From: Promicromonospora soli
GTDB taxonomy: Bacteria > Actinomycetota > Actinomycetes > Actinomycetales > Cellulomonadaceae
DNA length: 64,000 bases
Direction of reading: 5' to 3'
Assembly (NCBI RefSeq): GCF_014653785.1
Contig: NZ_BNAS01000001.1
Span: forward strand, 543,898-607,897
The translations under genes were made by a program, and so were the position numbers. The notes under the pieces are model-generated. The model worked only from the letters and a program-made list of their open reading frames with translations. It was not told the origin of the DNA and did no database searches. Positions 50,285 to 59,026 of the stretch are shown piece after piece (position 1 is the stretch's first letter; every line of letters begins with the position of its first letter).

Positions 50285-51298
50285 TCAGGCGGGGCGCTTC
50301 TTCGGCATGCCCTCGAGGGTCTTCGCCGGGTCCCGCACGACGACATCCTCGAGGGCGGCGTCGATCTGCTTCATCAGCTCCGCGGGGATCGTCACGCCCG
50401 AGGCCTTGACGTTCTCCGCGACCTGCTCGGGACGCGACGCACCCACGAGCGCGGCGGCAACGTTGTCGTTCTGCAGCACCCACGCGACCGAGAGCTGCGC
50501 CATGGACAGGCCCAGCTCGTCGGCGACCGGCTTGAGGTTCTGCACGGCGGTCAGGGTCTCGTCGTTCATGAAGCGGCTGATCGTCTGGGCGCCGCCCTTC
50601 TCGTCCGTGGCCCGCGAGCCGGCCGGCGCCGGCTGCCCCGGCAGGTACTTGCCGGACAGCACGCCCTGCGCCATGGGCGACCACACGATCTGCGAGACGC
50701 CGGTCTCGATCGAGGCCGGGACCACCTCGTCCTCGATGACGCGCCACAGCATCGAGTACTGGGGCTGCGAGGAGATCAGCTGGAAGCCGAGCTCCTTGGC
50801 CAGGGCGGCGCCGTCGCGGATCTGGTCGGCGGTCCACTCGGAGACGCCGATGTAGAGGGCCTTGCCCTGGCGGACAACGTCGGCGAACGCCTGCATCGTC
50901 TCCTCGAGCGGGGTCTCCACGTCGAAGCGGTGCGCCTGGTAGAGGTCGACGTAGTCAGTGTCGAGGCGCTTCAGCGAGCCGTTGATGGACTCCATGATGT
51001 GCTTGCGCGACAGGCCAGTGTCGTTGGGGCCCTTGGGCCCGGTGGGCCAGTAGACCTTCGTGAAGATCTCCAGGGACTCGCGACGCTCGCCCTTCAGCGC
51101 GTCGCCGAGAACCTGCTCCGCCGCCGTGTTCGCGTACACGTCCGCGGTATCAAAGGTGGTGATGCCCGCGTCCAGCGCGGCGCGGACGCACGCCGAGGCG
51201 ACGTCGTTCTCCACCTGCGAGCCGTGCGTGAGCCAGTTGCCGTACGTGATCTCAGAGATCTTGAGACCGCTGTTACCGAGGTACCGATAGTTGACCAT
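50285..51298 (-). CDS. Aldo/keto reductase (AKR, potassium-channel beta-like)
   Basis: 337 residues; the ATG is six bases after a minus-strand TAGGGT box. Catalytic tetrad: Asp and Tyr in FDTADVYANTAAEQVLG, Lys in EIFTKVYWPTG, His in YQAHRFD. The NADPH-binding C-terminal block is AALVGASRPEQVAENVKA. The start MVNYRYLGNSGLKISEITYG and VWSPMAQGVLSGKY place it in the AKR6/YghZ-like group. It reduces aldehydes or ketones; the physiological substrate is not known. Confidence 0.92.
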   Translation of the reverse strand: MVNYRYLGNSGLKISEITYGNWLTHGSQVENDVASACVRAALDAGITTFDTADVYANTAAEQVLGDALKGERRESLEIFTKVYWPTGPKGPNDTGLSRKHIMESINGSLKRLDTDYVDLYQAHRFDVETPLEETMQAFADVVRQGKALYIGVSEWTADQIRDGAALAKELGFQLISSQPQYSMLWRVIEDEVVPASIETGVSQIVWSPMAQGVLSGKYLPGQPAPAGSRATDEKGGAQTISRFMNDETLTAVQNLKPVADELGLSMAQLSVAWVLQNDNVAAALVGASRPEQVAENVKASGVTIPAELMKQIDAALEDVVVRDPAKTLEGMPKKRPA

Positions 51299-51374
51299 GG
51301 CCGCACCCTACGACAATCCCTCGAATCGAATCGACCCGGGCGACATGCCCGGTTCGGGAAGAGCCTCCGTGACG

Positions 51375-52196
51375 TTACAGGGGGTGGTCCGCACCCGCCG
51401 ACGTGCGACGGAGCCTGCGCAGCACGCCCGCGGCCAGGAGGGCCTGCCCGACGACGTAGGTCACGGCCGCCGCTCGAAGGCTCACGGTGCCGGCTCCACC
51501 CGTGATGGGCCCGATCAGCAACAGCACCGCCGTCGCGACGTGGAGCAGGGCTCCGACGCCCGCGAGGCGGTCGGCCCGCCAGGCCACCACTGCCAGAAGG
51601 GACACAGCGGCGCACCAGGCCGCGCCTGCCACCACCGCCGCGACGGCGTAGTCGCCGAGGTCCGCGTGCGCGACCCCGGCGACCAGGACCGCGACCGCGA
51701 CCGCGGCCGTGACCCAGCAGGTGACATCCGCCGCAGAGCGCAGGCGTCCCGCACCCAGCCACCCCCGGAACGCGACGACCTGCACGACCAGAGCCAGCGC
51801 GAGAACCGCGGCGCTCAGCATGGCCCCGTAGACGAGTCCCTCCAGCTCCATGTTGCCCATCAGCGCCTCCCACGCTCCAGGGAAGAGCGTGGTCGTGACG
51901 ACCATGTCGCCCAGGTAGCCGAGCGCCAGCGCGACGAGCGTGGGGACCACGGGGCGCGGCCGCCCTACCCCGCCGGACGGCGGCGCTGCCGCCCACAGCG
52001 TCAGCGCCAGCAGCGGTAGCAGCAGGAGGTGCGCCACGAGGGGCGCCGTGAGCCCGGCGTCGTCCCACGGAGTCACGTCGCCCGTCACGCGGATCACGAC
52101 CGCGACGAGCAGCGCACCGCACGCGATCCGGGACACGGGCCCTGGCAGGACGGCGCGGATCCCCACGCGCGAGACTTCGACGTCGTTGCTGGTCAT
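51375..52196 (-). CDS. Polytopic membrane protein, possible YhhN family
   Basis: 273 residues, almost entirely hydrophobic, about eight membrane helices. The segment TLVALALGYLGDMVVTTTLF followed by GMLSAAVLALALVV-like helices recalls the LGD motif of YhhN/lysoplasmalogenase proteins, but the match is weak. Cys residues occur in helices 1 and 6. It lies in the same direction as the YczE-like gene, 55 bases downstream. I cannot assign a function. Confidence 0.6.
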   Translation of the reverse strand: MTSNDVEVSRVGIRAVLPGPVSRIACGALLVAVVIRVTGDVTPWDDAGLTAPLVAHLLLLPLLALTLWAAAPPSGGVGRPRPVVPTLVALALGYLGDMVVTTTLFPGAWEALMGNMELEGLVYGAMLSAAVLALALVVQVVAFRGWLGAGRLRSAADVTCWVTAAVAVAVLVAGVAHADLGDYAVAAVVAGAAWCAAVSLLAVVAWRADRLAGVGALLHVATAVLLLIGPITGGAGTVSLRAAAVTYVVGQALLAAGVLRRLRRTSAGADHPL

Positions 52197-52251
52197 GGTC
52201 GCAATGGTGGAGGTTCTCCCGCCCGGGGCGCCAGCAAGACCGCGGTCTTCG

Positions 52252-52941
52252 TCAGTGGCCCTCGGTCAGGCCCGACGGCGCGAGCCACCGCGCGGCGATC
52301 TGCACGACGGGTCCGACGCCGAAGGCGAACACCACTGTCGCCCAGCCGAACGTCCCGCCCAGCAGCACGCCGAGCACCACCACCGTGACCTCGATGCCGG
52401 TCTTCACCAGCCAGACCGGCCAGCCGTTCAGCTGCACCAGCCCGGTCATCAGCCCGTCGCGCGGCCCCGGCCCGAGCCGCGCCCCGACGTAGGCGGCGGT
52501 GCTCACACCGAGCAGGACAATCCCGCCCAGGGCCAGCCCTGTCCCGGCCGCAAGCGCCGGAGAGGGCAGCAGCCGCTCCAGCGCCCAGAGGGTCGGGTCG
52601 ATGACCAGGCTGATCACGATGATGTTGGCGACCGTCCCGATGCCCGGCTTCTGCCGCAGGGGGATCCACGCGAGCATCACGAGCAGCCCGACCCCGAGCA
52701 CCACCCACCCGTAGGCCAGGCCCGTGCGGTCCACGATGCCCTGGTCCAGCACCGCCCACGGCATCGCGCCCTGACCCGAGTGCAGCATCATCGCCGTGGC
52801 GACGCCGAAGCCCACGAGCCCCAGGACGAGCTGGACGCCGCGGCGTGCCGGGCCCATCAGAACGGGTGCGGAACGGCCCTCGGCCGGTGCGGTCTCGGGG
52901 AGTGGGGCGTGCTCGGCCGGGTGGCCGGTGGTCGTCGTCAT
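52252..52941 (-). CDS. YczE/YitT-type membrane protein
   Basis: 229 residues from the ATG at 52941. A short polar N-terminus is followed by five or six helices: RGVQLVLGLVGFGVATAMMLHSGQGAMPWAVLDQG, YGWVVLGVGLLVMLAWIPL, then GTVANIIVISLVIDPTL, GARLGPGPRDGLMTGL and TVVFAFGVGPVVQIAARW. GPRDGLMTGL and the overall plan fit the YczE family. YczE genes are often divergent from a MocR-type regulator, as here, so it is probably that regulator's target. A transport role is likely but the substrate is unknown. Confidence 0.8.
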   Translation of the reverse strand: MTTTTGHPAEHAPLPETAPAEGRSAPVLMGPARRGVQLVLGLVGFGVATAMMLHSGQGAMPWAVLDQGIVDRTGLAYGWVVLGVGLLVMLAWIPLRQKPGIGTVANIIVISLVIDPTLWALERLLPSPALAAGTGLALGGIVLLGVSTAAYVGARLGPGPRDGLMTGLVQLNGWPVWLVKTGIEVTVVVLGVLLGGTFGWATVVFAFGVGPVVQIAARWLAPSGLTEGH

Positions 52942-52960
52942 TTCCTCATGGTGCCGGGCC

Positions 52961-52985
52961 ATTGGCCTTGTCATCCATGGCCAAT
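52961..52985. promoter_or_regulatory. Candidate MocR operator between yczE-like and MocR genes
   Basis: ATTGGCC at 52961-52967 and its reverse complement GGCCAAT at 52979-52985 face each other across 11 bases, in the middle of the 61-bp gap between the divergent genes. A bound regulator would cover both promoters. Confidence 0.55.
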
Positions 52986-53002
52986 CGCGCAAGAGTGGCC
53001 CC

Positions 53003-54481
53003 ATGTCCGCCGCGACTCCCACTGTGCTCCGCCAGCTCTCTCCCGCCAACACCGCCCGGCTGCTGGGCGCGTGGCATGCGGGCGGACCGGCCTACGTGGC
53101 CCTCGCCGACGCGCTGCGCGCCGCGGTCCTGTCCGGCACGCTCTCCCCGAACACCCGGCTGCCCAGCGAGCGGGAGCTCGCGGCCACGCTCCGCGTCTCG
53201 CGCACCACCACGTCCGGCGCGTACGCACGGCTGCGGGAGCTCGGCTTCGCGGTCAGCCGCGTCGGCTCGGGCACTGTCACCACGCTGCCGCAGGGCGCAG
53301 TCCGGCCCGGTGCGGACCGGCCGACCGGCGGCGACGCCCCCGTGGTCGACGACGCCCTGCGGGTCGCGACGCCGGCGGGCGGGCCGTCCGGCGTCGGGCA
53401 CCTCGACCTGTGGCAGGCGACGCCGCCCGCGCCGCCCGAGCTGCACGAGGCCTTCGCACGAGCGCTGGAGCGGCTGCCCGCCTATCTCGACTCGGGCGGG
53501 TACGAGCCCTTCGGCCTCGCGCCGCTGCGCGAGGCCGTCGCCGCGCGCTACCGCGAGCGCGGCGTGCCGACCACTGCCGACGAGATCCTGATCACGACGG
53601 GCGCGCAGCAGGCGATATCCCTGCTCGCGCACACCCACCTGAGCCCGGGCGACCGCGCGCTGGTGGAGTCGCCCACCTACTTCCACGCCATGGAGGCCAT
53701 GCGCGACGCCGGCGGGCGCGTGGTCGGCGTCCCCACCGGGCCGCTCGACGTCGAGCTGCTCGCCTCCACTGTGCGCCGCGCGAAGCCGCGGCTCGTGTAC
53801 CTCGTGCCGGACTTCCAGAACCCGACGGGCTTCGTGATGTCCGCGGACGAGCGGGCGGCGGTCCGGGAGATCGCCGACCGGTACCGCGTCACCGTCGTGG
53901 GCGACGAGACGCTCGTCGAGCTCGGCCTGTCGGACGACGAGACGCCGCCGGCGTTCGCCGGGGACGGGACGTCGCCGCACGTGGTGTCGGTGGGTTCGGC
54001 CTCGAAGGCGTTCTGGGGCGGGCTCCGCGTCGGCTGGATCCGCGCGCACCCGCAGGTGATCGCGCAGCTCGCGCGGGCGCGGCAGTCGGCGGACATCGCG
54101 ACGGCCGTGCTGGAGCAGCTCGCCGTGACCGAGCTGCTCGGGCGCCGCGCCGAGGTCATGGCGGGCCGGCGCCACATGCTGCGCGAACGGCGCGACCTCC
54201 TCGTCAGCAGCCTCCGCGAGTCGTTCCCCTGGGACGTGCCCACGCCGCCGGGTGGGCTGTTCTGCTGGGTCGACCTGGGCCGGCCGGTCGCGCAGGCCTT
54301 CGCGGCGGCGGCAGCGGCGGAGGGCGCGCTCGTCGCGGCGGGTCCCCTGTTCACGCCCGACAGCTCCGGGGCGGCGTCGCGCGTGCGAATGACTTTCACC
54401 CGTTCGCCCGCCGAGCTGGCGGACGCCGTGCCGCGCCTGGTCAGGGCGTGGGGGCGAGTCGCGGGGCGTCAGCGCCGGTAG
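53003..54481 (+). CDS. MocR-type GntR/aminotransferase regulator
   Basis: 492 residues from the ATG at 53003. An N-terminal GntR winged helix (VALADALRAAVLSGTLSPNTRLPSERELAATLRVSRTTTSGAYARL) is joined by a 60-residue linker to a class I aminotransferase domain: TTGAQQAISLLAHTHLSPGD, PDFQNPTGFVMS, and the PLP lysine K335 in SASKAFWGGLRVGW. MocR regulators sense PLP-linked ligands; the PLP lysine is intact here. The divergent YczE-like gene is the likely target, as in yczR-yczE pairs. Confidence 0.92.
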   Translation: MSAATPTVLRQLSPANTARLLGAWHAGGPAYVALADALRAAVLSGTLSPNTRLPSERELAATLRVSRTTTSGAYARLRELGFAVSRVGSGTVTTLPQGAVRPGADRPTGGDAPVVDDALRVATPAGGPSGVGHLDLWQATPPAPPELHEAFARALERLPAYLDSGGYEPFGLAPLREAVAARYRERGVPTTADEILITTGAQQAISLLAHTHLSPGDRALVESPTYFHAMEAMRDAGGRVVGVPTGPLDVELLASTVRRAKPRLVYLVPDFQNPTGFVMSADERAAVREIADRYRVTVVGDETLVELGLSDDETPPAFAGDGTSPHVVSVGSASKAFWGGLRVGWIRAHPQVIAQLARARQSADIATAVLEQLAVTELLGRRAEVMAGRRHMLRERRDLLVSSLRESFPWDVPTPPGGLFCWVDLGRPVAQAFAAAAAAEGALVAAGPLFTPDSSGAASRVRMTFTRSPAELADAVPRLVRAWGRVAGRQRR

Positions 54482-54485
54482 GCCG

Positions 54486-55268
54486 TCACGGCACGACGTA
54501 CGTGGAGTCCCGGGCGTCGGTGATCGCCATGTGCCCCGGCGCGTGGCCGATCGCGAACGACGGACGCGACCGCATCACCGCCGCCTGCGGAGTCACCCCG
54601 CACGCCCAGAACACCGGGATCTCGCCGTCGCGCACCTCCACCGGGTCCCCGAAGTCCGGAACGGCCAGGTCGGTGATGCCCAGCGCAGCCGAGTCGCCCA
54701 CATGTACCGGGGCGCCGTGCACGGCGGGATACCGGGACGTGATCCGGACGGCGTCGGCCACCTGGCTCGCCGGGACCGGCCGCATCGACACCACGAGCGG
54801 CCCCGAAAGGGCGCCCGCCGGCCGGCACTCCCGGTTCGTGCTGTACATCGGCACGTTGGAACCGGCCTCGATGTGCCGCACGGGCACCCCGGCCTCGAGC
54901 AGCGCGGCCTCGAAGGTGAAGCTGCAGCCCACCAGGAAGGTGACCAGGTCGTCGCGCCAGAGGTGCGTCACGGAGGTGAGCTCCTCGACCAGCTCGCCGT
55001 CGCGATACACGCGGTAGGCGGGCAGGTCGGTGCGCAGGTCCCCCGCGAAGATCGACGCCGACGTCTCTCCCGGCTCGGTCACGTCCAGCACGGGGCACGG
55101 CTGGGGGTTGCGCTGCGCGAAGAGGAGGAAGTCGTACGCGTCGGCGCGCGGGAGGGCGATCAGGTTGGCCTGGGTCCACCCCGCGGACCAGCCCGACGTC
55201 GGCACGCGCAGGCCGGCACGAAAACGTGCCCTGGCCTCGTCCGGCGTGAGCTGGCCCGGAGCGCTCAA
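54486..55268 (-). CDS. DUF1445 (putative hydro-lyase / D-glutamate cyclase-like)
   Basis: 260 residues from a TTG at 55268 that overlaps the upstream stop as TTGA. Family blocks: [99 protein letters not shown], and [11 protein letters not shown] at the end. The family includes mammalian D-glutamate cyclase; bacterial members are usually called putative hydro-lyases and their substrates are rarely known. It converges with the MocR gene with four bases between the stops. Confidence 0.85.
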   Translation of the reverse strand: MSAPGQLTPDEARARFRAGLRVPTSGWSAGWTQANLIALPRADAYDFLLFAQRNPQPCPVLDVTEPGETSASIFAGDLRTDLPAYRVYRDGELVEELTSVTHLWRDDLVTFLVGCSFTFEAALLEAGVPVRHIEAGSNVPMYSTNRECRPAGALSGPLVVSMRPVPASQVADAVRITSRYPAVHGAPVHVGDSAALGITDLAVPDFGDPVEVRDGEIPVFWACGVTPQAAVMRSRPSFAIGHAPGHMAITDARDSTYVVP

Positions 55269-55474
55269 GGGAACCGCAGCTCCACGCCTGGCGCGGCCTG
55301 CTTGCCGTCGTGCAGCAGGCTCGCCTGTGCGGCACCGGCCGCGGCCAGCTCGCGCCAGTGCTCGCCGAGCCACTGCTCGGCGTCGTACTGCGCGGTGAAG
55401 ACAGGCGTGACGGGCGTGCTCAGGCGGCGCCCCTCGACGTCGTCGAGGGCCCACTCCCACTGCGGACGGATCAC
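55265..55474 (-). CDS. Small conserved protein, unknown function
   Basis: 69 residues from a GTG with GGGAGG five bases upstream, overlapping the pyrD stop as GTGA and the next gene as TTGA. Sequence features: [45 protein letters not shown], and a short C-terminal strand (GVELRFP). No signal peptide or membrane helix. The strong ribosome-binding site and double overlap argue that it is really translated. It resembles small actinobacterial proteins with no assigned role. Confidence 0.7.
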   Translation of the reverse strand: MIRPQWEWALDDVEGRRLSTPVTPVFTAQYDAEQWLGEHWRELAAAGAAQASLLHDGKQAAPGVELRFP

Positions 55475-56562
55475 TCGTACCTCCCACTTGCTGTCGAGCC
55501 GGCCGAGCGGGTCAGCGCGCGGTTGATGCGCGACGCCCACAGCGGCCCCTCGTAGACGAATGACGTGTAACCCTGCGTCAGGTCGGCGCCGGCGCGCAGG
55601 TACGCCCGGACGTCGTCGGCCCGGGTGATGCCACCCACGCCGATGATGACGGGACCCGTCCCGAGCCGCTCGCGCAGCCGCGCGACCACCTCGAGGCCCC
55701 GGCCGAGCAGCGGCGGGCCGGACAGCCCACCGGGTCCGCGGTTGTGGCCGATGGTCGTGTTGACCGCGACCACCCCGTCCAGCCCCAGCTCGAGCGCGAG
55801 GTCGGCGACGGCGTCGACGTCCTCGTCCGCGAGGTCGGGGGCGATCTTCACCAGGAGCGGGACCCGCCGGTCAGCACCCGTGGACACCGTGGCGTTTGCC
55901 TCGTCCGCGGCGGCGCGCACCGCCTCCAGGATGGGGCGCAGCGACTCGGTGGCCTGCAGGTCGCGCAGCCCGGGCGTGTTCGGGGACGAGACGTTGACCA
56001 CGAGATAGTCCGCCCACGGCGCCAGCAGGCGGGCCGACATGGCGTAGTCGGCGGCGGCGAACTCGGGCGGGGTCACCTTGGACTTGCCGATGTTTGCGCC
56101 GACGACGATCGCGCGGCCCGCGGCGGTGCGCCGCAGCGCACGCAGCCGGTCCGCCGCTACCGCGGCGCCCTCGTTGTTGAAGCCCATCCGGTTGCGTACG
56201 CCGCGCACGTCGAGCTCGCGCCACATGCGCGGCTTCTCGTTGCCGGGCTGCGGACGCGCGGTGACGGTGCCGATCTCGACGAACCCGAAGCCGAGCATCG
56301 TCAGGCCCCGGACCGCCCTGGCGTTCTTGTCGAACCCGCCGGCCAGGCCGAACGGCGCCGGCACCACCCGGCCGAAGAGGCGCACGCTGCCCGGTCCCCC
56401 GGCGCGCTGGCCCAGGTAGGGGGCGATCACGCCCTGCACGATGTCCCGCAGCACGGGGACGTTGCCCGCGCGCTCGATCATCGAGAACGCGAGCTCGTGC
56501 GCTCTTTCCGGGTCCATCCGGCGGAAGACGCCGTTGAACAACAACGAGTACGGCCAGCTCAT
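55471..56562 (-). CDS. pyrD: Dihydroorotate dehydrogenase (quinone), class 2
   Basis: 363 residues from the ATG at 56562, which overlaps the upstream stop as ATGA. The N-terminal membrane-association helices ([21 protein letters not shown]) mark class 2. FMN barrel motifs: [59 protein letters not shown] (catalytic Ser), [12 protein letters not shown] and [23 protein letters not shown]. It oxidises dihydroorotate to orotate with quinone as acceptor. Here it lies in an operon with two membrane proteins, not with other pyr genes. Confidence 0.95.
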   Translation of the reverse strand: MSWPYSLLFNGVFRRMDPERAHELAFSMIERAGNVPVLRDIVQGVIAPYLGQRAGGPGSVRLFGRVVPAPFGLAGGFDKNARAVRGLTMLGFGFVEIGTVTARPQPGNEKPRMWRELDVRGVRNRMGFNNEGAAVAADRLRALRRTAAGRAIVVGANIGKSKVTPPEFAAADYAMSARLLAPWADYLVVNVSSPNTPGLRDLQATESLRPILEAVRAAADEANATVSTGADRRVPLLVKIAPDLADEDVDAVADLALELGLDGVVAVNTTIGHNRGPGGLSGPPLLGRGLEVVARLRERLGTGPVIIGVGGITRADDVRAYLRAGADLTQGYTSFVYEGPLWASRINRALTRSAGSTASGRYE

Positions 56563-56987
56563 GCAGTCCTCTCCTCGGACGCGCTGCGCGACGTCCGCCA
56601 TAGCCACCACAATCCGACGAAAGGCAGGACGAGCGGCACGTAACCGTAGCCCTGGCCAAACCCGGACCAGACTGTCGACTCGCCGAACACGCCGGCGTCG
56701 GCGAGCGACAGCGCACCCACGGTGACGACACCGACCGCCTCGAGCCCGACAGTGATCCAGGCGGTCACCCGCCAGGCGGGGGTGCCGATCGCCAGCGCGA
56801 ACGTCGCGACCACGTACACGGCGGCCGCGAGCGTCGACAGCGTGTACGCCACGGGGGCCTCGCCGAACTTCACGACCAGCTCGTAGGACGACCGGCCCAG
56901 AGCAGCGAACGCCAGGATCCCGTACACGGTCACCAGCACTCGGCCGAAGCCCCGACCGGTCCGCCGTTCGGCTGCCCGTTCCGGCAT
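56559..56987 (-). CDS. Small membrane protein upstream of pyrD
   Basis: 142 residues from the ATG at 56987. A basic N-terminus (PERAAERRTGRGFGR) leads to four membrane helices, with FGQGYGYVPLVLPFVGLWWLWRTSR at the end. It overlaps both neighbours (TGATG upstream, ATGA downstream), so it belongs to the pyrD operon. Similar small integral proteins precede pyrD in related actinobacteria, as far as I can recall; the function is unknown. Confidence 0.75.
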   Translation of the reverse strand: MPERAAERRTGRGFGRVLVTVYGILAFAALGRSSYELVVKFGEAPVAYTLSTLAAAVYVVATFALAIGTPAWRVTAWITVGLEAVGVVTVGALSLADAGVFGESTVWSGFGQGYGYVPLVLPFVGLWWLWRTSRSASEERTA

Positions 56988-57412
56988 CACGCCCCCATCC
57001 AGATCTGCCACATGCGCCACTCAAGGAACGCTACGGTGACGGACGCCGCCAGGAGCACCACCGAGCTCCACTTGGTGCGCTCGGCGAACGCCCACGCGGC
57101 GGCGAGCGGCAGGATCACCAGGGTGGTGGCGTAGTAGCCCCAGAACAGCAGCGGGTCGGCCGCACCGCCGCCGCCGGCGCCCTGCACGATCGCGACGACA
57201 CCCTGCACCAGCAAGAAGAACTCGACGACGGCCCCGCCCCACAGCTGGTTCAGGATGACCGCACGGTTGCGGGCGACGAACCACCCGGCCCACCCGGCCA
57301 GGACCACGCACAGCGCGACCACGAGGAGCAGGAGAGCAAGGATCACGTCCCGCAGACTACCGGGCGGCACCTGCGGGGCGGCAATCGGATCGTGCGTGAC
57401 CTGCGCCTCCAT
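56987..57412 (-). CDS. Membrane protein, first gene of the pyrD operon
   Basis: 141 residues from the ATG at 57412. Four hydrophobic helices: LRDVILALLLLVVALCVVLAGWAGWF, LWGGAVVEFFLLVQGVVAIVQG, WGYYATTLVILPLAAAWAFAE and SVVLLAASVTVAFLEWRMWQI. The plan (paired helices with Trp and Glu at the interface) is common among unnamed actinobacterial membrane proteins. Its stop overlaps the next start by one base. It is divergent from pepA, with 55 bases between the two starts. Confidence 0.75.
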   Translation of the reverse strand: MEAQVTHDPIAAPQVPPGSLRDVILALLLLVVALCVVLAGWAGWFVARNRAVILNQLWGGAVVEFFLLVQGVVAIVQGAGGGGAADPLLFWGYYATTLVILPLAAAWAFAERTKWSSVVLLAASVTVAFLEWRMWQIWMGA

Positions 57413-57454
57413 GAGTGCGCCAGGCTCCAGCGGCCGAGCGTCAGAGGCCCGGGT

Positions 57455-57460
57455 TACGAT
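57455..57460 (+). promoter_or_regulatory. -10 box (TACGAT) for leaderless pepA mRNA
   Basis: TACGAT is seven bases before the GTG at 57468, with no Shine-Dalgarno. Confidence 0.5.
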
Positions 57461-57467
57461 CGCCCTC

Positions 57468-58994
57468 GTGACCGACGTGACCCTCTCCAGCAAGAATCCC
57501 ACCGCCGTGAAGGCCGAAGCGCTAGTAGTGGCGACCGCCCAGACGTCGGACGGCGTTGCCGTCGTGTCCGACCAGCTCCCCACGGATCTGCTGACGCAGC
57601 TCGAGTCGCTCGCGCCGCAGCTCGGCGTCACCGGCGCGCGCGACGAGGTCCGCAAGATCCCCGCGGGCGCCAAGCTCGCCGCCGACGTCCTGGTCCTGAC
57701 CGGCCTGGGTGAGCGCGCAGAGGACGGCACCTTCGCCACCGAGACCCTGCGCCGCGCCGCGGGCGCGGCGACCCGCGAGCTGGCGGGCCTCAAGTCCGCC
57801 GCGATCGCGCTGCCCGCGTCCGACGACGACGAGATCACCGCCGTGACCGAGGGTGCGCTGCTCGGCGCGTACGCCTTCAACCGCTATCGCAGCGCCGGCA
57901 ACGGTTCCGGCAAGGACGCGGCGAAGGACGCGAAGAACGGCAAGGACCCGGTCGCCGCGATCGAGATCCTCACCCCGCTGCACAAGAACCAGAAGGCCAA
58001 GGTCGCCGCCGAGCGCGCCGCGATCGTCGCCGCGGCGGTCCACGCCGCGCGTGACCTGGTCAACACCGCGCCCAACGAGCTGTACCCGGCCACCTTCGCC
58101 GACGCCGCGAAGGCCGCCGCCAAGGACGTGAAGCACGTCAGGGTCACCGTCCTGGACGACAAGCAGCTCGCGTCGGGCGGCTACGGCGGGCTCACGGCCG
58201 TCGGGCAGGGCTCGTCCCGTGGGCCGCGCCTCGTCAAGGTCGCCTACACGCCGGCCAAGCCGAGCGCGAAGGTGGCGCTCGTGGGCAAGGGCATCACCTT
58301 CGACTCGGGCGGCATCTCCATCAAGCCGGCCGCCGGTATGGAGGCCATGAAGTCCGACATGGCCGGCGCCGCCGCCGTGCTGTCCACCGTGGTCGCCGCC
58401 GCGAAGCTGAACCTCCCGGTCGCCGTCACCGGCTACCTCTGCCTCGCCGAGAACATGCCGGGCGGCAACGCGCAGCGCCCCGCCGACGTCATCACGATCT
58501 ACGGCGGCAAGACCGTCGAGGTGCTGAACACCGACGCCGAGGGCCGCATCGTCATGGCCGACGGCCTCGTGTCCGCGGTCGAGGACGGCCACGACGTCGT
58601 GCTCGACATCGCCACCCTCACGGGCGCCCAGATGGTCGCGCTCGGCAACCGCACCTCCGCCGTCATGGGCACCGACGAGGTGCGCGACGAGGTCAAGGCC
58701 GCCGCCGACGCGACGGGCGAGCTGTTCTGGCCGATGCCGCTCCCGGAGGAGCTCAAGTCGAACATCAAGTCCAAGGTGGCCGACGTCGCGAACTCCGGGC
58801 CGCGCTGGGGCGGCATGCTCAACGCCGGCCTGTTCCTGAAGACGTTCGTGGGCGACCACCCGTGGGCCCACCTGGACATCGCCGGCCCCGCCTTCAACGA
58901 CGGCGGCGCGCACGGCTACACGCCCGGGGGCGGCACAGGCGTGGGCGTCCGCACCCTCCTGGCGTTCGTCGAGGGCCGCGCATCCGCGAAGTAG
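57468..58994 (+). CDS. pepA: Leucyl aminopeptidase (M17)
   Basis: 508 residues from the GTG at 57468. The C-terminal catalytic domain has the M17 metal and active-site motifs: LVGKGITFDSGGISIKP (Lys and Asp), KSDMAGAAAVL (Asp), NTDAEGRIVMADGL (signature with Asp and Glu) and the Arg of the family loop, then DIATLTGAQ. The N-terminal regulatory domain is interrupted by a short Lys/Asp-rich insert (GSGKDAAKDAKNGKD, near residues 145-160). It releases N-terminal residues from peptides in the cytoplasm. pepA lies next to lpd and sucB as in other actinobacteria. The stop codon is in a repeat palindrome. Confidence 0.95.
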   Translation: MTDVTLSSKNPTAVKAEALVVATAQTSDGVAVVSDQLPTDLLTQLESLAPQLGVTGARDEVRKIPAGAKLAADVLVLTGLGERAEDGTFATETLRRAAGAATRELAGLKSAAIALPASDDDEITAVTEGALLGAYAFNRYRSAGNGSGKDAAKDAKNGKDPVAAIEILTPLHKNQKAKVAAERAAIVAAAVHAARDLVNTAPNELYPATFADAAKAAAKDVKHVRVTVLDDKQLASGGYGGLTAVGQGSSRGPRLVKVAYTPAKPSAKVALVGKGITFDSGGISIKPAAGMEAMKSDMAGAAAVLSTVVAAAKLNLPVAVTGYLCLAENMPGGNAQRPADVITIYGGKTVEVLNTDAEGRIVMADGLVSAVEDGHDVVLDIATLTGAQMVALGNRTSAVMGTDEVRDEVKAAADATGELFWPMPLPEELKSNIKSKVADVANSGPRWGGMLNAGLFLKTFVGDHPWAHLDIAGPAFNDGGAHGYTPGGGTGVGVRTLLAFVEGRASAK

Positions 58995-59026
58995 ATCCCT
59001 GGTTCTACTTCGCCCTGTTCTACTTC
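58986..59026. repeat. Palindromic repeat, family A, degenerate copy 3
   Basis: The unit GTTCTACTTC occurs at 59002 and 59017, 15 bp apart, and a partial reverse copy (GAAGTAGATC) at 58988. 58986-58995 pairs with 59004-59013. The stop codons of both convergent genes (pepA TAG and the small protein's TAG) fall inside units, so the repeat has been incorporated into coding sequence ends. Confidence 0.7.
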
